Shown here one piece after another: positions 53,950 through 62,578 of a stretch of DNA of 64,000 bases. This DNA is from Pedobacter frigoris. GTDB lineage: Bacteria; Bacteroidota; Bacteroidia; Sphingobacteriales; Sphingobacteriaceae. The stretch spans positions 868,001 through 932,000 of the forward strand of contig NZ_SWBQ01000001.1 in NCBI RefSeq assembly GCF_005116445.1, in the 5' to 3' direction. The notes under the pieces are model-generated. The model was not told the origin of the DNA. It was given only the letters and a program-made list of their open reading frames with translations, and did no database searches. The translations under genes were made by a program, and so were the position numbers. Position 1 is the stretch's first letter; every line of letters begins with the position of its first letter.

Positions 53950-54726
53950 TTAGTTTTTATTTAATTGAGAAATAGATTTCTGCATTTGAGACATCATATT
54001 TGTCAAGGTTTCTATAGTAGGTTCGGGAGTCGGATCTGGAAGAGTAGAAGATATGTAGGCTTTTGCTTTCCAGATCTCAAGAATATCATCCGCAGATATC
54101 GTATAAGGATCGTATACTTTATTGTCTGATATTAATTTTAAATCTTTATTTTCTTTGAAACGATTGCCAGCTCTTTTATATACCACTCCTTCATTTTTGC
54201 TGATGATGATATAGGTTTCACCTGTTTTTACGTCATTCCAATTGTCCAGGTATTCTGCAAGGATGATGCTGCCAGGTTGTATTGGAAGCATGGAATCTCC
54301 CATGATTTCAAATGCGCGGAAAGTTCCCTGTCTAAGAAAAGGAAGTGGTAGTTGAAATTTGGGCAGGTCTTTAATGTATTGCGGATCTGAAAAGCCGTTT
54401 AGATATCCGGCACTTGCTTTTACAGGAACCATTTCTATATTTTCATTGTCGTCTTTATCAACTGAAATGCTAAGGACTCTCAAATTAGATCCCTGGCTTT
54501 TTGGCTTTGGTTTCCAGTCTTCATTTATATTTTCATTGATGAATTCATCAATAGTAAGTTCGAAGTATTCTGCTATTTTCTTTAGTAAATCGTATTTTGG
54601 TTCAGCTCTGTCTTCTTCATAGGCTCCGATGAGTGATCTCTTAATACCCATTGCATCAGCAAATTGCTGTTGTGTATGGCCTTTTTTCTTTCTTAAGTAC
54701 TTAAGGTTCGATGAAATGTTTGACAT
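53950..54726 (-). CDS. XRE-family repressor with LexA/S24 peptidase domain
   Basis: 258 residues. N-terminal helix-turn-helix NLKYLRKKKGHTQQQFADAM (7-26). C-terminal S24 fold: cleavage-type site KASAGYLNG (near 104), catalytic Ser in MGDSMLP (near 144), Lys in VVYKRAG (near 181). Proteins of this design (LexA, CI) cleave themselves when RecA filaments form. Divergent from a GIY-YIG gene with palindromes between them, so SOS-linked control of that gene is plausible (inference). It may also control itself. Confidence 0.9.
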   Translation of the reverse strand: MSNISSNLKYLRKKKGHTQQQFADAMGIKRSLIGAYEEDRAEPKYDLLKKIAEYFELTIDEFINENINEDWKPKPKSQGSNLRVLSISVDKDDNENIEMVPVKASAGYLNGFSDPQYIKDLPKFQLPLPFLRQGTFRAFEIMGDSMLPIQPGSIILAEYLDNWNDVKTGETYIIISKNEGVVYKRAGNRFKENKDLKLISDNKVYDPYTISADDILEIWKAKAYISSTLPDPTPEPTIETLTNMMSQMQKSISQLNKN

Positions 54727-54755
54727 AAAATAAAAATTTAATATTTATTTGTTTT

Positions 54756-54837
54756 TACTAAAATAGTTAGTATTATTGTGCCAATAAAGTTAGTAATATT
54801 AATTTGAATATCCAATAAGAGTACTAATTAAATTAGT
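54756..54837. promoter_or_regulatory. Candidate operators between XRE-S24 and GIY-YIG genes
   Basis: TACTAA-AATAG-TTAGTA (54756-54772), a related half site TTAGTAATATTAA (54790-54802), and the perfect palindrome ACTAATT-A-AATTAGT (54823-54837). All share the ACTAA/TTAGT half site. The third overlaps a promoter-like TTAGTTTG of the GIY-YIG gene, as expected for a repressor site. Confidence 0.45.
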
Positions 54838-54861
54838 TTGTAAATATTAAAGCCAAAGGCC

Positions 54862-55212
54862 ATGAAAAAATTCGTATACATTGTGACAGACAGGAATCGC
54901 ACCAGCTTACACGTAGGAATGAGTTCTGATTTGATAAAAACATTGGATTTTTATAAGCAAATGCCAAGTTTGTTTTTCGATAATGCACAACAATTAACGC
55001 GTCTGGTATATTTTGAAGAGTTCAAAACTGAAGCCCAGGCTTTGAGCAGATTCAAATTGATGAGCAGATTTACAAGAATGCAGAAGGAACGGGTCGTGAG
55101 GTCTTGTAATCCAGATTGGGTTGATCTTACTATAGGATTAGATTTTGAGCACATCATTTCCAGTAAGAAGCTGATCAATCAGGTTAATCTGCCATTTGGA
55201 ATGCTTTCTTAA
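54862..55212 (+). CDS. GIY-YIG-type endonuclease-like protein
   Basis: 116 residues. The fold signature is diverged: FVYIVTDRN (4-12) for GIY and LHVGMSSDL (16-24) for YIG; the Arg of the active site is unclear, while the helix with Glu (FKTEAQALSRFKLMSRFTRM) and the NPDWVDLT end match the UPF0213/YhbQ-like group. Small single-domain GIY-YIG proteins cut DNA or are catalytically weak. Divergent from the XRE-S24 repressor, ended by a strong hairpin. Confidence 0.75.
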   Translation: MKKFVYIVTDRNRTSLHVGMSSDLIKTLDFYKQMPSLFFDNAQQLTRLVYFEEFKTEAQALSRFKLMSRFTRMQKERVVRSCNPDWVDLTIGLDFEHIISSKKLINQVNLPFGMLS

Positions 55213-55213
55213 G

Positions 55214-55253
55214 TTTTCAAACAAGACGTATATTGATATGTCTTGTTTGAAAA
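55214..55253. terminator. Strong bidirectional hairpin after the GIY-YIG gene
   Basis: 18-bp arms (TTTTCAAACAAGACGTAT and its complement at 55236-55253, one mismatch) with a 4-nt loop, immediately after the stop. Confidence 0.8.
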
Positions 55254-55268
55254 TGACTATATGTTCTT

Positions 55269-58200
55269 TTACCAGCCTGGTGCAAATGTAAGCCCGAATA
55301 CTCCGGCAGATACATCTTTACGCTGAAAAGGAAAGGCATAATAAGGTTCAAGAACAAAATATCCGAAGACATTTACTCTGAGTGAGATACCTGCACTCAA
55401 TGCGGGAACTCTTTCCGCAGGTTTGCCATTAGGTAGGAGCATACCATTTGGCTGGTCTTTGAAAGCTACTTTAGAATCTTCATCCCATGCTACTCCTGCA
55501 TCGAAAAATAGATTTAGATCCGTAAATAAAAACTTGGATGGAATTGCAGACAACTTTTTAGGACCTGTAAATGGTAAGCGTACTTCCAGGTTTACAACGG
55601 CAATTTTACTTCCAGATAATTGATTGATATCAAATGTACCAGGGTTTGCATTATTGCTTCTATAGAAAGAATTAGCTTCATAACCTCTTATAAGGTATGA
55701 ATAACCAGCGTACAGAGGGTAGAGGTTTTCACCATCTCGTCCAACCCTTATGTAGTTATACGTTCTGGCCGCTAATGTAATTGGCTTTAGACGTATGTAT
55801 TTTCTTACATCTACTGTAAACGCAGAGAAGCTATAATCTCCAAAATATCTTTCAGCACCAAGTCTGTATCTGAATCCATCCAATGGAGAAGTAATGCCGG
55901 ATATAGAGTTGTCTCCAACAAAAGAAGCATTGAGCTGAAAGATAGAAAATGAATTGAATGGTACCCCGAGTTCTTGCGATGCCTGATTCGTAGGTACTTT
56001 TGCTTTCTCCGACCCAATATAATAGCCAATTGCTCCACCGCCTAAATCTTCATAATAATTACTGATCCTGTCAATTCGATAGCTATAGCGCGAAAATGCA
56101 CCACCGGCTTCGAATCTATGTACTTTATTGAAAGGATACGCTGCGAAAAGTTGAGCCTGATCTTCAAACGTCCTGATTAAGTTAGTTCTGTCGCTATAAA
56201 CGTCAATCATAGTGCCGTCTCCTCTGTCAATTTTCTCAGGAACGATTTCTCTGAATCCGGTAATATACGGAATGTGAGATAAGGCAACTCCCCAATTGAT
56301 TCTACTTTGTTGGTTAATATAGCCGACCAAGCCACCGAAGTCATAGATCTCCCCATTGATGGAAAGATTTGCAATGATTTGATTTCGGCCGATAATATCG
56401 CTGAACATTCCTACAATACCACCCTGAACGCCTGTTCCAAAACGACTAGTGGAAACACCAACGCCACTATTCGCAAGATAATCTAATTTGAATTTTGGTC
56501 TGTAAGGAACCAATTTCATTGAATCAGTTGTTGTTTTTTCAAATCGTTCAAAATTACCGAGATTTGAGTTTACAATATCCACTCCATTACTTTCCATTGG
56601 AGGCAATATTGCAGCGTCAAAATTTACAGCATTCGCATCAACTGGTCTTGACTTGAAATTGCTTAATGGCGAGTTATATAAAGTATAACGCTGCGAACGA
56701 TAGTAGCTATAAACAATGTCATCATTCCTTGATACCGATATAGCAGGTGAGAACTCCGTGATACCACTAATTCCTGTAAAATAATCAGTCAGTTGTTTTA
56801 CCGAGTTGTCAGTTAAATTGTATTCATATAAATTCCTGAATCCATCGCGATTTGACAAAAAGAATAGTCTTTTACTATCGCCGGAAAACTGTGCATTTAA
56901 ATTGTTGGCTCCTGGGAAAACAGGTACATCAGATAATGATTTACTTTCTAAATCGTAAACCGTCAAATTGATTGGGTGAACAGCATTAGTGCCACTTTTT
57001 AATAAAGAGGCCCTATCTGAAGAGAAAACAAGTTTTTTACCATCAGGAGAGTAACTTGGTGCATAATCAGAATATACATCATTGGTGATCTGAGTAATCT
57101 TTTTTGTTTTCAGGTTGTAAGAAAAAATATCACTTTGGCCTTCAACCATTCCGGAAAAAGCAAGATCATCGCCGTTTGGCGACCAGGTAATGTTTCCAAA
57201 TTGTTCCACATGAGACATATCCACGCGGAGTGAAACCTTACCATTGTCCACGTTCACGATCATTAACTGATTTTTGCCCTTACTGAAGATGCTAAATGCA
57301 AATTGCTTTCCATCCGGAGACCATGCACCTGCTGACTCTATAAAATTAAAATCATCAATATGAGAATTAGATACCTGACTACTTAGTTTTCTAAGTATTT
57401 TGCCTGTTTTCGCATCCGCTAAGAATAAATCTATTCCAAAAAGATCTTTTTCAGACATAAAAGCAAGGTATTTTCCATCGGGGCTCAAAGCAGGAGCAAC
57501 GTTCATACTTCCGCCATTTTTGTTGTCAATGATTTTAGCTCCGCTGATCTTGATCTGGGAACTGTCTGCCCTTAGCATCGGACGGTAATGTTTTTCTATT
57601 GCATTTTTCCATAAACCAGAAAGAGTATTGTCATCGTATCCAAAGGTGTATTTCAGTCCATTTTCATAGCCAAACCTTGCTGTAGACTTAAACAGTGGAA
57701 CGATGGTTGTATCACCATAAACCGAACCGATAAAGGTCCAGAAAGCCTGTCCATAACGATAGGGGAAGTATTTGTTTGAATTAGTAAGGTCTTTTAATGA
57801 TGGTATATCGCGATTTAAGAGTGCATCCCGCATCCACATAGAGGTAAAAGCATCAGTTTTTCCAACAGACAAATATTCAGCCATACCTTCAACCATCCAT
57901 AGCGGAATCTGGCTTACACCTTCCATACTTACAGAATCCTTTTCGAGGAGGATATGGTATTGGAAAGCATGCACAAGCTCATGACCCAAAACGTGCCTGG
58001 TTTGGTTATTTAACTCCATTATAGGCATAATTACTCTATTTTTAAGCGCTTCAGTAACACCGCCGGTACCTATGCCTATTTCTCCCTGAAGAGCTGTAGT
58101 CTGTTGAAAATCAGGGTGGTTATTATAAAGTATGATTGGGTTTTTTTTGAGGAAGGTATCCCTGAATATCTCCTGATGCATTTTGTACCAGGTTTCCGCA

Positions 58201-58403
58201 TCCTGAGCAAATTTTTCGATCATTTTTTCATTTTTCAGATAATAATAGATCTCAAAATGCGGAGTTTGAAGCACTTTAAACTTTTCATTTTTATACCTCA
58301 CTTTATTTTGCCCAAAATATTGTGCATGAACAGAAGCGATAGATATCATGATAATGATTAACAGTGGGATTAGCCTTCTCAGAAATGTAGAGTTCATGAT
58401 CAT
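55269..58403 (-). CDS. Peptidase-MA / WD40-propeller / surface-barrel outer-membrane protein
   Basis: 1044 residues (an ATG two codons later is equally good). Signal peptide ending SVHAQ (about 28). Residues about 40-260 are a gluzincin with zinc motif GHELVHAFQY (HExxH, near 145) and EGMAEYLS as third ligand. A PD40 propeller follows (about 300-580; repeated SPDGK), and the last 350 residues are beta-rich, ending in FGYFVLEPYYAFPFQ and a terminal W, like a bacterial surface antigen (BamA/TamA) barrel. Probably an outer-membrane protein whose peptidase domain faces the periplasm. The PBP gene is upstream on the same strand. Confidence 0.85.
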   Translation of the reverse strand: MIMNSTFLRRLIPLLIIIMISIASVHAQYFGQNKVRYKNEKFKVLQTPHFEIYYYLKNEKMIEKFAQDAETWYKMHQEIFRDTFLKKNPIILYNNHPDFQQTTALQGEIGIGTGGVTEALKNRVIMPIMELNNQTRHVLGHELVHAFQYHILLEKDSVSMEGVSQIPLWMVEGMAEYLSVGKTDAFTSMWMRDALLNRDIPSLKDLTNSNKYFPYRYGQAFWTFIGSVYGDTTIVPLFKSTARFGYENGLKYTFGYDDNTLSGLWKNAIEKHYRPMLRADSSQIKISGAKIIDNKNGGSMNVAPALSPDGKYLAFMSEKDLFGIDLFLADAKTGKILRKLSSQVSNSHIDDFNFIESAGAWSPDGKQFAFSIFSKGKNQLMIVNVDNGKVSLRVDMSHVEQFGNITWSPNGDDLAFSGMVEGQSDIFSYNLKTKKITQITNDVYSDYAPSYSPDGKKLVFSSDRASLLKSGTNAVHPINLTVYDLESKSLSDVPVFPGANNLNAQFSGDSKRLFFLSNRDGFRNLYEYNLTDNSVKQLTDYFTGISGITEFSPAISVSRNDDIVYSYYRSQRYTLYNSPLSNFKSRPVDANAVNFDAAILPPMESNGVDIVNSNLGNFERFEKTTTDSMKLVPYRPKFKLDYLANSGVGVSTSRFGTGVQGGIVGMFSDIIGRNQIIANLSINGEIYDFGGLVGYINQQSRINWGVALSHIPYITGFREIVPEKIDRGDGTMIDVYSDRTNLIRTFEDQAQLFAAYPFNKVHRFEAGGAFSRYSYRIDRISNYYEDLGGGAIGYYIGSEKAKVPTNQASQELGVPFNSFSIFQLNASFVGDNSISGITSPLDGFRYRLGAERYFGDYSFSAFTVDVRKYIRLKPITLAARTYNYIRVGRDGENLYPLYAGYSYLIRGYEANSFYRSNNANPGTFDINQLSGSKIAVVNLEVRLPFTGPKKLSAIPSKFLFTDLNLFFDAGVAWDEDSKVAFKDQPNGMLLPNGKPAERVPALSAGISLRVNVFGYFVLEPYYAFPFQRKDVSAGVFGLTFAPGW

Positions 58404-58502
58404 ATTATGATTTTAGTTTAGTTGTTGTTCTTTTAAATTTACGCAAAATTCCCCAAAATAGTTTTAGTAATTATTGAACTGATTATACTTTAGCCCAATG
58501 GT

Positions 58503-60956
58503 TTACTGCACATTATTTTTCTGTTGTTTTTCCCTTTCCTTCTCTTCCTGTCGTTGCTTTCTTTTCAGCTGCCGTTCTTCTTTTTTCGTCAACGGAAGCT
58601 CAGTTGCCGGTTGTTTTGCCACTTCAGAAGTTTTAGTTTCTACCGGTTTAACCGGGTTTTCCTGTACAGGAACAGGATGCTGTTCTACCGCAGGTACTTC
58701 AAAATCTGTTGAATCTACAGCAAGACTATCTGTACTTGAGGTATCCACCTGGTATCTTGGAGTAGGACAGTTGATTTCCCTGCCCAGTTTACCCTTCCAT
58801 TTAGGGAAAGGACCTTCTGTATATCCGGTGGTTTTATCTTTGTAAACCTTTTCCATGAATTTGGCAAAGATTGGTAAAGCAGTTCTAGACCCTTCACCGG
58901 TTTCGCCATTTTTAAAATGTGCCGTACGTTCATCGCAGCCCACCCACACTCCGGTAACCAGATCTTTAGTGATGCCCATATACCATGCATCTACATAATC
59001 CGAGGAAGTACCTGTTTTACCACCGATCTGGTTGTTGTTTTTCCATAAATCCCATTCCCAAAGGGCCTGAGATGTTCCTCCAGGTTCTTCCATACCACCT
59101 CTGAACATGTAAAGCATTAGCCATGCGATTTCTTCAGACAGCACTCTTTTTGTTTTGGCTTTAAATTCTTCAATGACATTGTCGTCCTGATCGGTGATTT
59201 TTTCAACCAGGATAGGGTCAGTCCTGACACCTTCATTCAGAAAAGTACTATAAGCTCTTACCATTTCATATACAGATACGTCATTAGGACCTAAGCTGAC
59301 AGAAGGAACAGGAGCAAGGTCGCTTTCTATACCGCACTCATACGCCCATTTTACTACATTTTCCGCACCTACTTTTTCCGTTACCTGCGCTGTAATTGTA
59401 TTTACGGATTTGGCCATTGCCCATCTGAGCGACATTTCTCTGTAGCTAATGCTCCAATCCGAATTTTTTGGTTCCCAGTATTCGGTTTTACCTTTTTCCT
59501 GATAAGCGATCCTTACAGGTTTGTCGGTGAACTTGTCGCATGGACTCATTCCGCTTTCAAGTGCGGCGAGATATGCAAATGGCTTGAAGGTCGACCCAGC
59601 TTGCCTTTTCGCCTGCTTTACATGGTCGTATTTAAAGAATTTGTGGTCGACACCACCAACCCAAACTTTAATTTTTCCACTAAACGGATCCATAGTCATC
59701 ATGCCTGTATTCATGATTTTTCCATAATATTTTATAGAATCCATGGTAGAGAATAAAGTATCCCTATCGCCCTTCCAGGTAAAGATCTTCATCTTCTTTT
59801 TTCTGTTGAAATAAGCTTCTACAGAGTCAGGAGTTTCTTTATATTTCTTCTGAAGCATGGCATAGATAGGAAGGTTTTTCATTGCCCTGTTCGGATAATC
59901 TACCTTTTGTTTTTCAGAATCTTCCCAGGGATCTTCATTGCCCCAGACATTGTAAAATCTCTTCTGGATGACTTTCATCTGCTCTATGACAGCTTCTTCT
60001 GCATATCCCTGCAGTTTAGAATCTATGGTAGTGTATATTTTTAATCCATCTTCATAGAGGTCGTAATTGTTATCCTTGCACCATTTCTCAAGATATTTAT
60101 CGACAGCAGCTCTTAAATAAGAATCCCCGTCACTTCCTTCGTCAACTCTGCCTTCCTTAAGTTTTAGAGGAACTGCTTTGAATTCATTCAATTGCTGGCT
60201 ATTGATATAACCATATTTATTCATTTGCGACAGTGCCACATTTCTTCTCTCCAGTGATCTCTGCGGATTTTTGATAGGGTTATACATCGAAGTACCTTTT
60301 AGCATTCCTATCAAAAGTGCCGATTCCGGAACATCAAGCTCGTTTGCTTCCTTGTCAAAGTAAATTCTTGATGCGGTTTTTATCCCATAGGTATTATTTC
60401 CGAACGAAACAGTGTTCAGGTACATGGTGATAATGTCGTTCTTCGAATAGTTAGATTCCAGTTTTACAGCAGTCAGCCATTCTTTAAGCTTCGCAACAAT
60501 GGTGCGTACCAATGGTATACGGCTCAGTAGTCCTTGTGATTTATTGTATCTGGTCCGGTATAAATTTTTGGCGAGCTGCTGGGTAATGGTGCTGGCGCCT
60601 CTTTTATCACCGGTCGCTGTGGATATACCGCTTGATAAAAGCGAGCGGAAGTCGATTCCCATGTGTTTATAAAAGCGAACATCCTCGGTTGCTACCAATG
60701 CATTGATGATGCTCGGGGAAATTTCGTTGAAGTTTACCGGTGTCCTGTTTTCTTTAAAATACCTGCCGATTAATTTGCCGTCTGCTGTATATAATTCAGA
60801 CCCTACCCTAAGTGTCGGGACCTTAATGTCTTTATATGAAGGGGAATAGCCGAATAACCATAAAAAGTTTAGCTGCAACGCACAAAAGAAGATGATGATA
60901 CAAAAGAGGACTATGCTTGAATAACGTATGTACTTATTGCGAATTTCTTTAAACAT
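58503..60956 (-). CDS. Class A penicillin-binding protein (PBP1A-like)
   Basis: 817 residues; polymerises and cross-links peptidoglycan. N-terminal cytoplasmic tail and one span (SSIVLFCIIIFFCALQL, 13-29). Glycosyltransferase GT51: EDVRFYKHMGID (near 91-102) and GASTITQQLAKNLY (near 119-132). Transpeptidase: STFK (catalytic Ser), SVN and KTGTS motifs in order. The C-terminal 60 residues are a charged low-complexity tail (KKEERQLKRKQRQEEKERE). Inner membrane. Upstream of the peptidase-barrel gene (99 bp). Confidence 0.95.
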   Translation of the reverse strand: MFKEIRNKYIRYSSIVLFCIIIFFCALQLNFLWLFGYSPSYKDIKVPTLRVGSELYTADGKLIGRYFKENRTPVNFNEISPSIINALVATEDVRFYKHMGIDFRSLLSSGISTATGDKRGASTITQQLAKNLYRTRYNKSQGLLSRIPLVRTIVAKLKEWLTAVKLESNYSKNDIITMYLNTVSFGNNTYGIKTASRIYFDKEANELDVPESALLIGMLKGTSMYNPIKNPQRSLERRNVALSQMNKYGYINSQQLNEFKAVPLKLKEGRVDEGSDGDSYLRAAVDKYLEKWCKDNNYDLYEDGLKIYTTIDSKLQGYAEEAVIEQMKVIQKRFYNVWGNEDPWEDSEKQKVDYPNRAMKNLPIYAMLQKKYKETPDSVEAYFNRKKKMKIFTWKGDRDTLFSTMDSIKYYGKIMNTGMMTMDPFSGKIKVWVGGVDHKFFKYDHVKQAKRQAGSTFKPFAYLAALESGMSPCDKFTDKPVRIAYQEKGKTEYWEPKNSDWSISYREMSLRWAMAKSVNTITAQVTEKVGAENVVKWAYECGIESDLAPVPSVSLGPNDVSVYEMVRAYSTFLNEGVRTDPILVEKITDQDDNVIEEFKAKTKRVLSEEIAWLMLYMFRGGMEEPGGTSQALWEWDLWKNNNQIGGKTGTSSDYVDAWYMGITKDLVTGVWVGCDERTAHFKNGETGEGSRTALPIFAKFMEKVYKDKTTGYTEGPFPKWKGKLGREINCPTPRYQVDTSSTDSLAVDSTDFEVPAVEQHPVPVQENPVKPVETKTSEVAKQPATELPLTKKEERQLKRKQRQEEKEREKQQKNNVQ

Positions 60957-61124
60957 GTGATAAAGATCAAAAAAACGTAAAACTGTTAATGTTAAATAGT
61001 GTTAAAACTTGCAGTACAAATTAACGTAATTAATTTACTTAAATTTCCTCCGTCAGCCTATTTTTTAATACCAGAGCGCACATAAAGCTTTTTGTTATAT
61101 ATTTAAAGTCAAACATCACCTGAT

Positions 61125-62003
61125 ATGAAAGACGAGATTAAACAATATTTTGCTACACCGGGCAAGAAGATATCATTAAAAGATTATAGTACGAGTTATA
61201 AGGGGGAATTAGTCAAAGATGATGGTAAAGACCTTCTGGAAGAAATAAAGGGACAACTGAGTAAATTTCAGGAAACCCTCTATGCGGCCAATTCACATTC
61301 CATTTTGATCATTTTTCAGGCAATGGATGCTGCTGGAAAAGACAGTGCTATTGAGCATGTGATGTCGGGCTTAAATCCACAGGGGTGTCAGGTTTATAGT
61401 TTCAAGACCCCAAATTCTGAAGAATATGAGCACGACTTTCTATGGAGGCATTATAAAGCGTTACCTGAAAGGGGAAGGGTAGGCATACACAACCGTTCTC
61501 ATTACGAGAATGTATTGGTCTGTAAAGTGCATCCCGAGTATGTTTTGAAAGAAAATATCCCTGGTTATAGTGATGTAAAGCAAATTGACAAGAAATTCTG
61601 GAAACAGCGTTACGAGAGTATCCGGAATTTCGAAAAGCACATCAGCGCCAATGGCACGGTGGTCATCAAAATCTTTTTATACGTTTCCAAGCAGGAGCAA
61701 AAAGAACGCTTTCTGGACAGGATCGATGACCCTGCAAAAAACTGGAAATTTTCTTCGGCTGACATAGCGGAGCGTCAGCTTTGGGACGATTATATGAAAG
61801 CCTACGAACAGACTATTGAGGAGACTTCGACAGATGAATGTCCATGGTATATTGTTCCGGCAGACCAAAAGTGGTATAGCAGACTGGCAATCAGTAAAAT
61901 ATTGAGCGATGCTTTTGAAAAACTTGACCTTAAGTTTCCTGTACTTGTAGAAGAAGAGGGTAAGAAGCTTGAAGAAATCAAACAGCAGTTGCTCAAAGAG
62001 TAA
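61125..62003 (+). CDS. Polyphosphate kinase 2 family protein
   Basis: 292 residues of the PPK2 family, which transfers phosphate between polyphosphate and nucleoside mono- or diphosphates. Walker A FQAMDAAGKDSAIEHV (64-79), the lid segment HNRSHYENVLVCKVHPEY near 127-144, and DDPAKNWKFSSADI (near 201). Subclass (ADP or AMP phosphorylation) is not clear from the sequence. Cytoplasmic; stands alone. Confidence 0.93.
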   Translation: MKDEIKQYFATPGKKISLKDYSTSYKGELVKDDGKDLLEEIKGQLSKFQETLYAANSHSILIIFQAMDAAGKDSAIEHVMSGLNPQGCQVYSFKTPNSEEYEHDFLWRHYKALPERGRVGIHNRSHYENVLVCKVHPEYVLKENIPGYSDVKQIDKKFWKQRYESIRNFEKHISANGTVVIKIFLYVSKQEQKERFLDRIDDPAKNWKFSSADIAERQLWDDYMKAYEQTIEETSTDECPWYIVPADQKWYSRLAISKILSDAFEKLDLKFPVLVEEEGKKLEEIKQQLLKE

Positions 62004-62090
62004 CGCTCAACCAGGCAGTTTTGATAAGAAAACGCATTGCCTACTATAAACCTACATATAGATAACTGAATTAAACAATCCTTCCTATAT

Positions 62091-62165
62091 TGTTGGACTA
62101 TGGTTGGACTATCCTTATTGTGTCCATGGATAGTTCAACCATAGTCCAAGGATAGTTTAAGGACC
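62091..62165. repeat. Third 11-bp-period array, with inverted halves
   Basis: GGACTA repeats at 62095 and 62106; ATAGT repeats at 62130, 62141 and 62152, all 11 bp apart. The halves are complementary: TTGGACTATGGTTG (62094-62107) pairs with CAACCATAGTCCAA (62137-62150). It lies in the gap between the PPK2 gene and the cobalamin riboswitch. Confidence 0.8.
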
Positions 62166-62256
62166 CTGTAATTATGTCGTCTATATATAGCTACTCTGAA
62201 GCTCACATTTACTAGAACAACCATTCAAGGAAGCATAATAAACAAAGACCATAAAG

Positions 62257-62288
62257 TTTGTTCCTGGCTGAAATATTGAGTACCTTTG
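62257..62288 (+). promoter_or_regulatory. Promoter of the cobalamin riboswitch / TonB receptor
   Basis: TTTG (62257-62260), 20-bp spacer, TACCTTTG (62281-62288), an exact Bacteroidota promoter. The aptamer starts about 9 bases later. Confidence 0.8.
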
Positions 62289-62296
62289 CGACGCTT

Positions 62297-62475
62297 TTGG
62301 TTTCTGACTAATTTGTTCAGGATTAAAAGGGAATACGGTGTAATTCCGGAACTGTCCCGCAGCTGTAAGCTCTATAACGGTGTTCTAATCGAAGCCACTT
62401 TTTGTAATCCTTAGGGAGCGCAATTGGGAAGGCAGAATACCGGGAGTAAGTCAGAAGACCTGCCAAGAGTGGTAA
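62297..62475 (+). promoter_or_regulatory. Cobalamin riboswitch
   Basis: Contains the B12 box pieces in order: AAAAGGGAATACGGTG, AACTGTCCCGCAGCTGTAA, GCCACT, GGGAAGGC, and GAGTAAGTCAGAAGACCTGCC (closing helix). Known of the family: adenosylcobalamin binding turns off B12 uptake genes. It lies about 105 bp upstream of the TonB receptor start, matching a cobalamin importer. No terminator follows, so translation control is likely. Confidence 0.95.
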
Positions 62476-62578
62476 TATTTCATAGCTTTCGGGGATTGAA
62501 GCTTGGAGTGAGTGCTTGTTTATTGTATTTCATTTCCTTGATCTAACTGTTTGCTGTGGGTAATCAACTCACATCAAA

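Noticed and set aside
58498-58845. Plus-strand Cys/Ser/Phe-rich frame opposite the PBP C-terminus
   Set aside because: It is the antisense reading of the Lys/Glu-rich tail of the PBP; no own signals.
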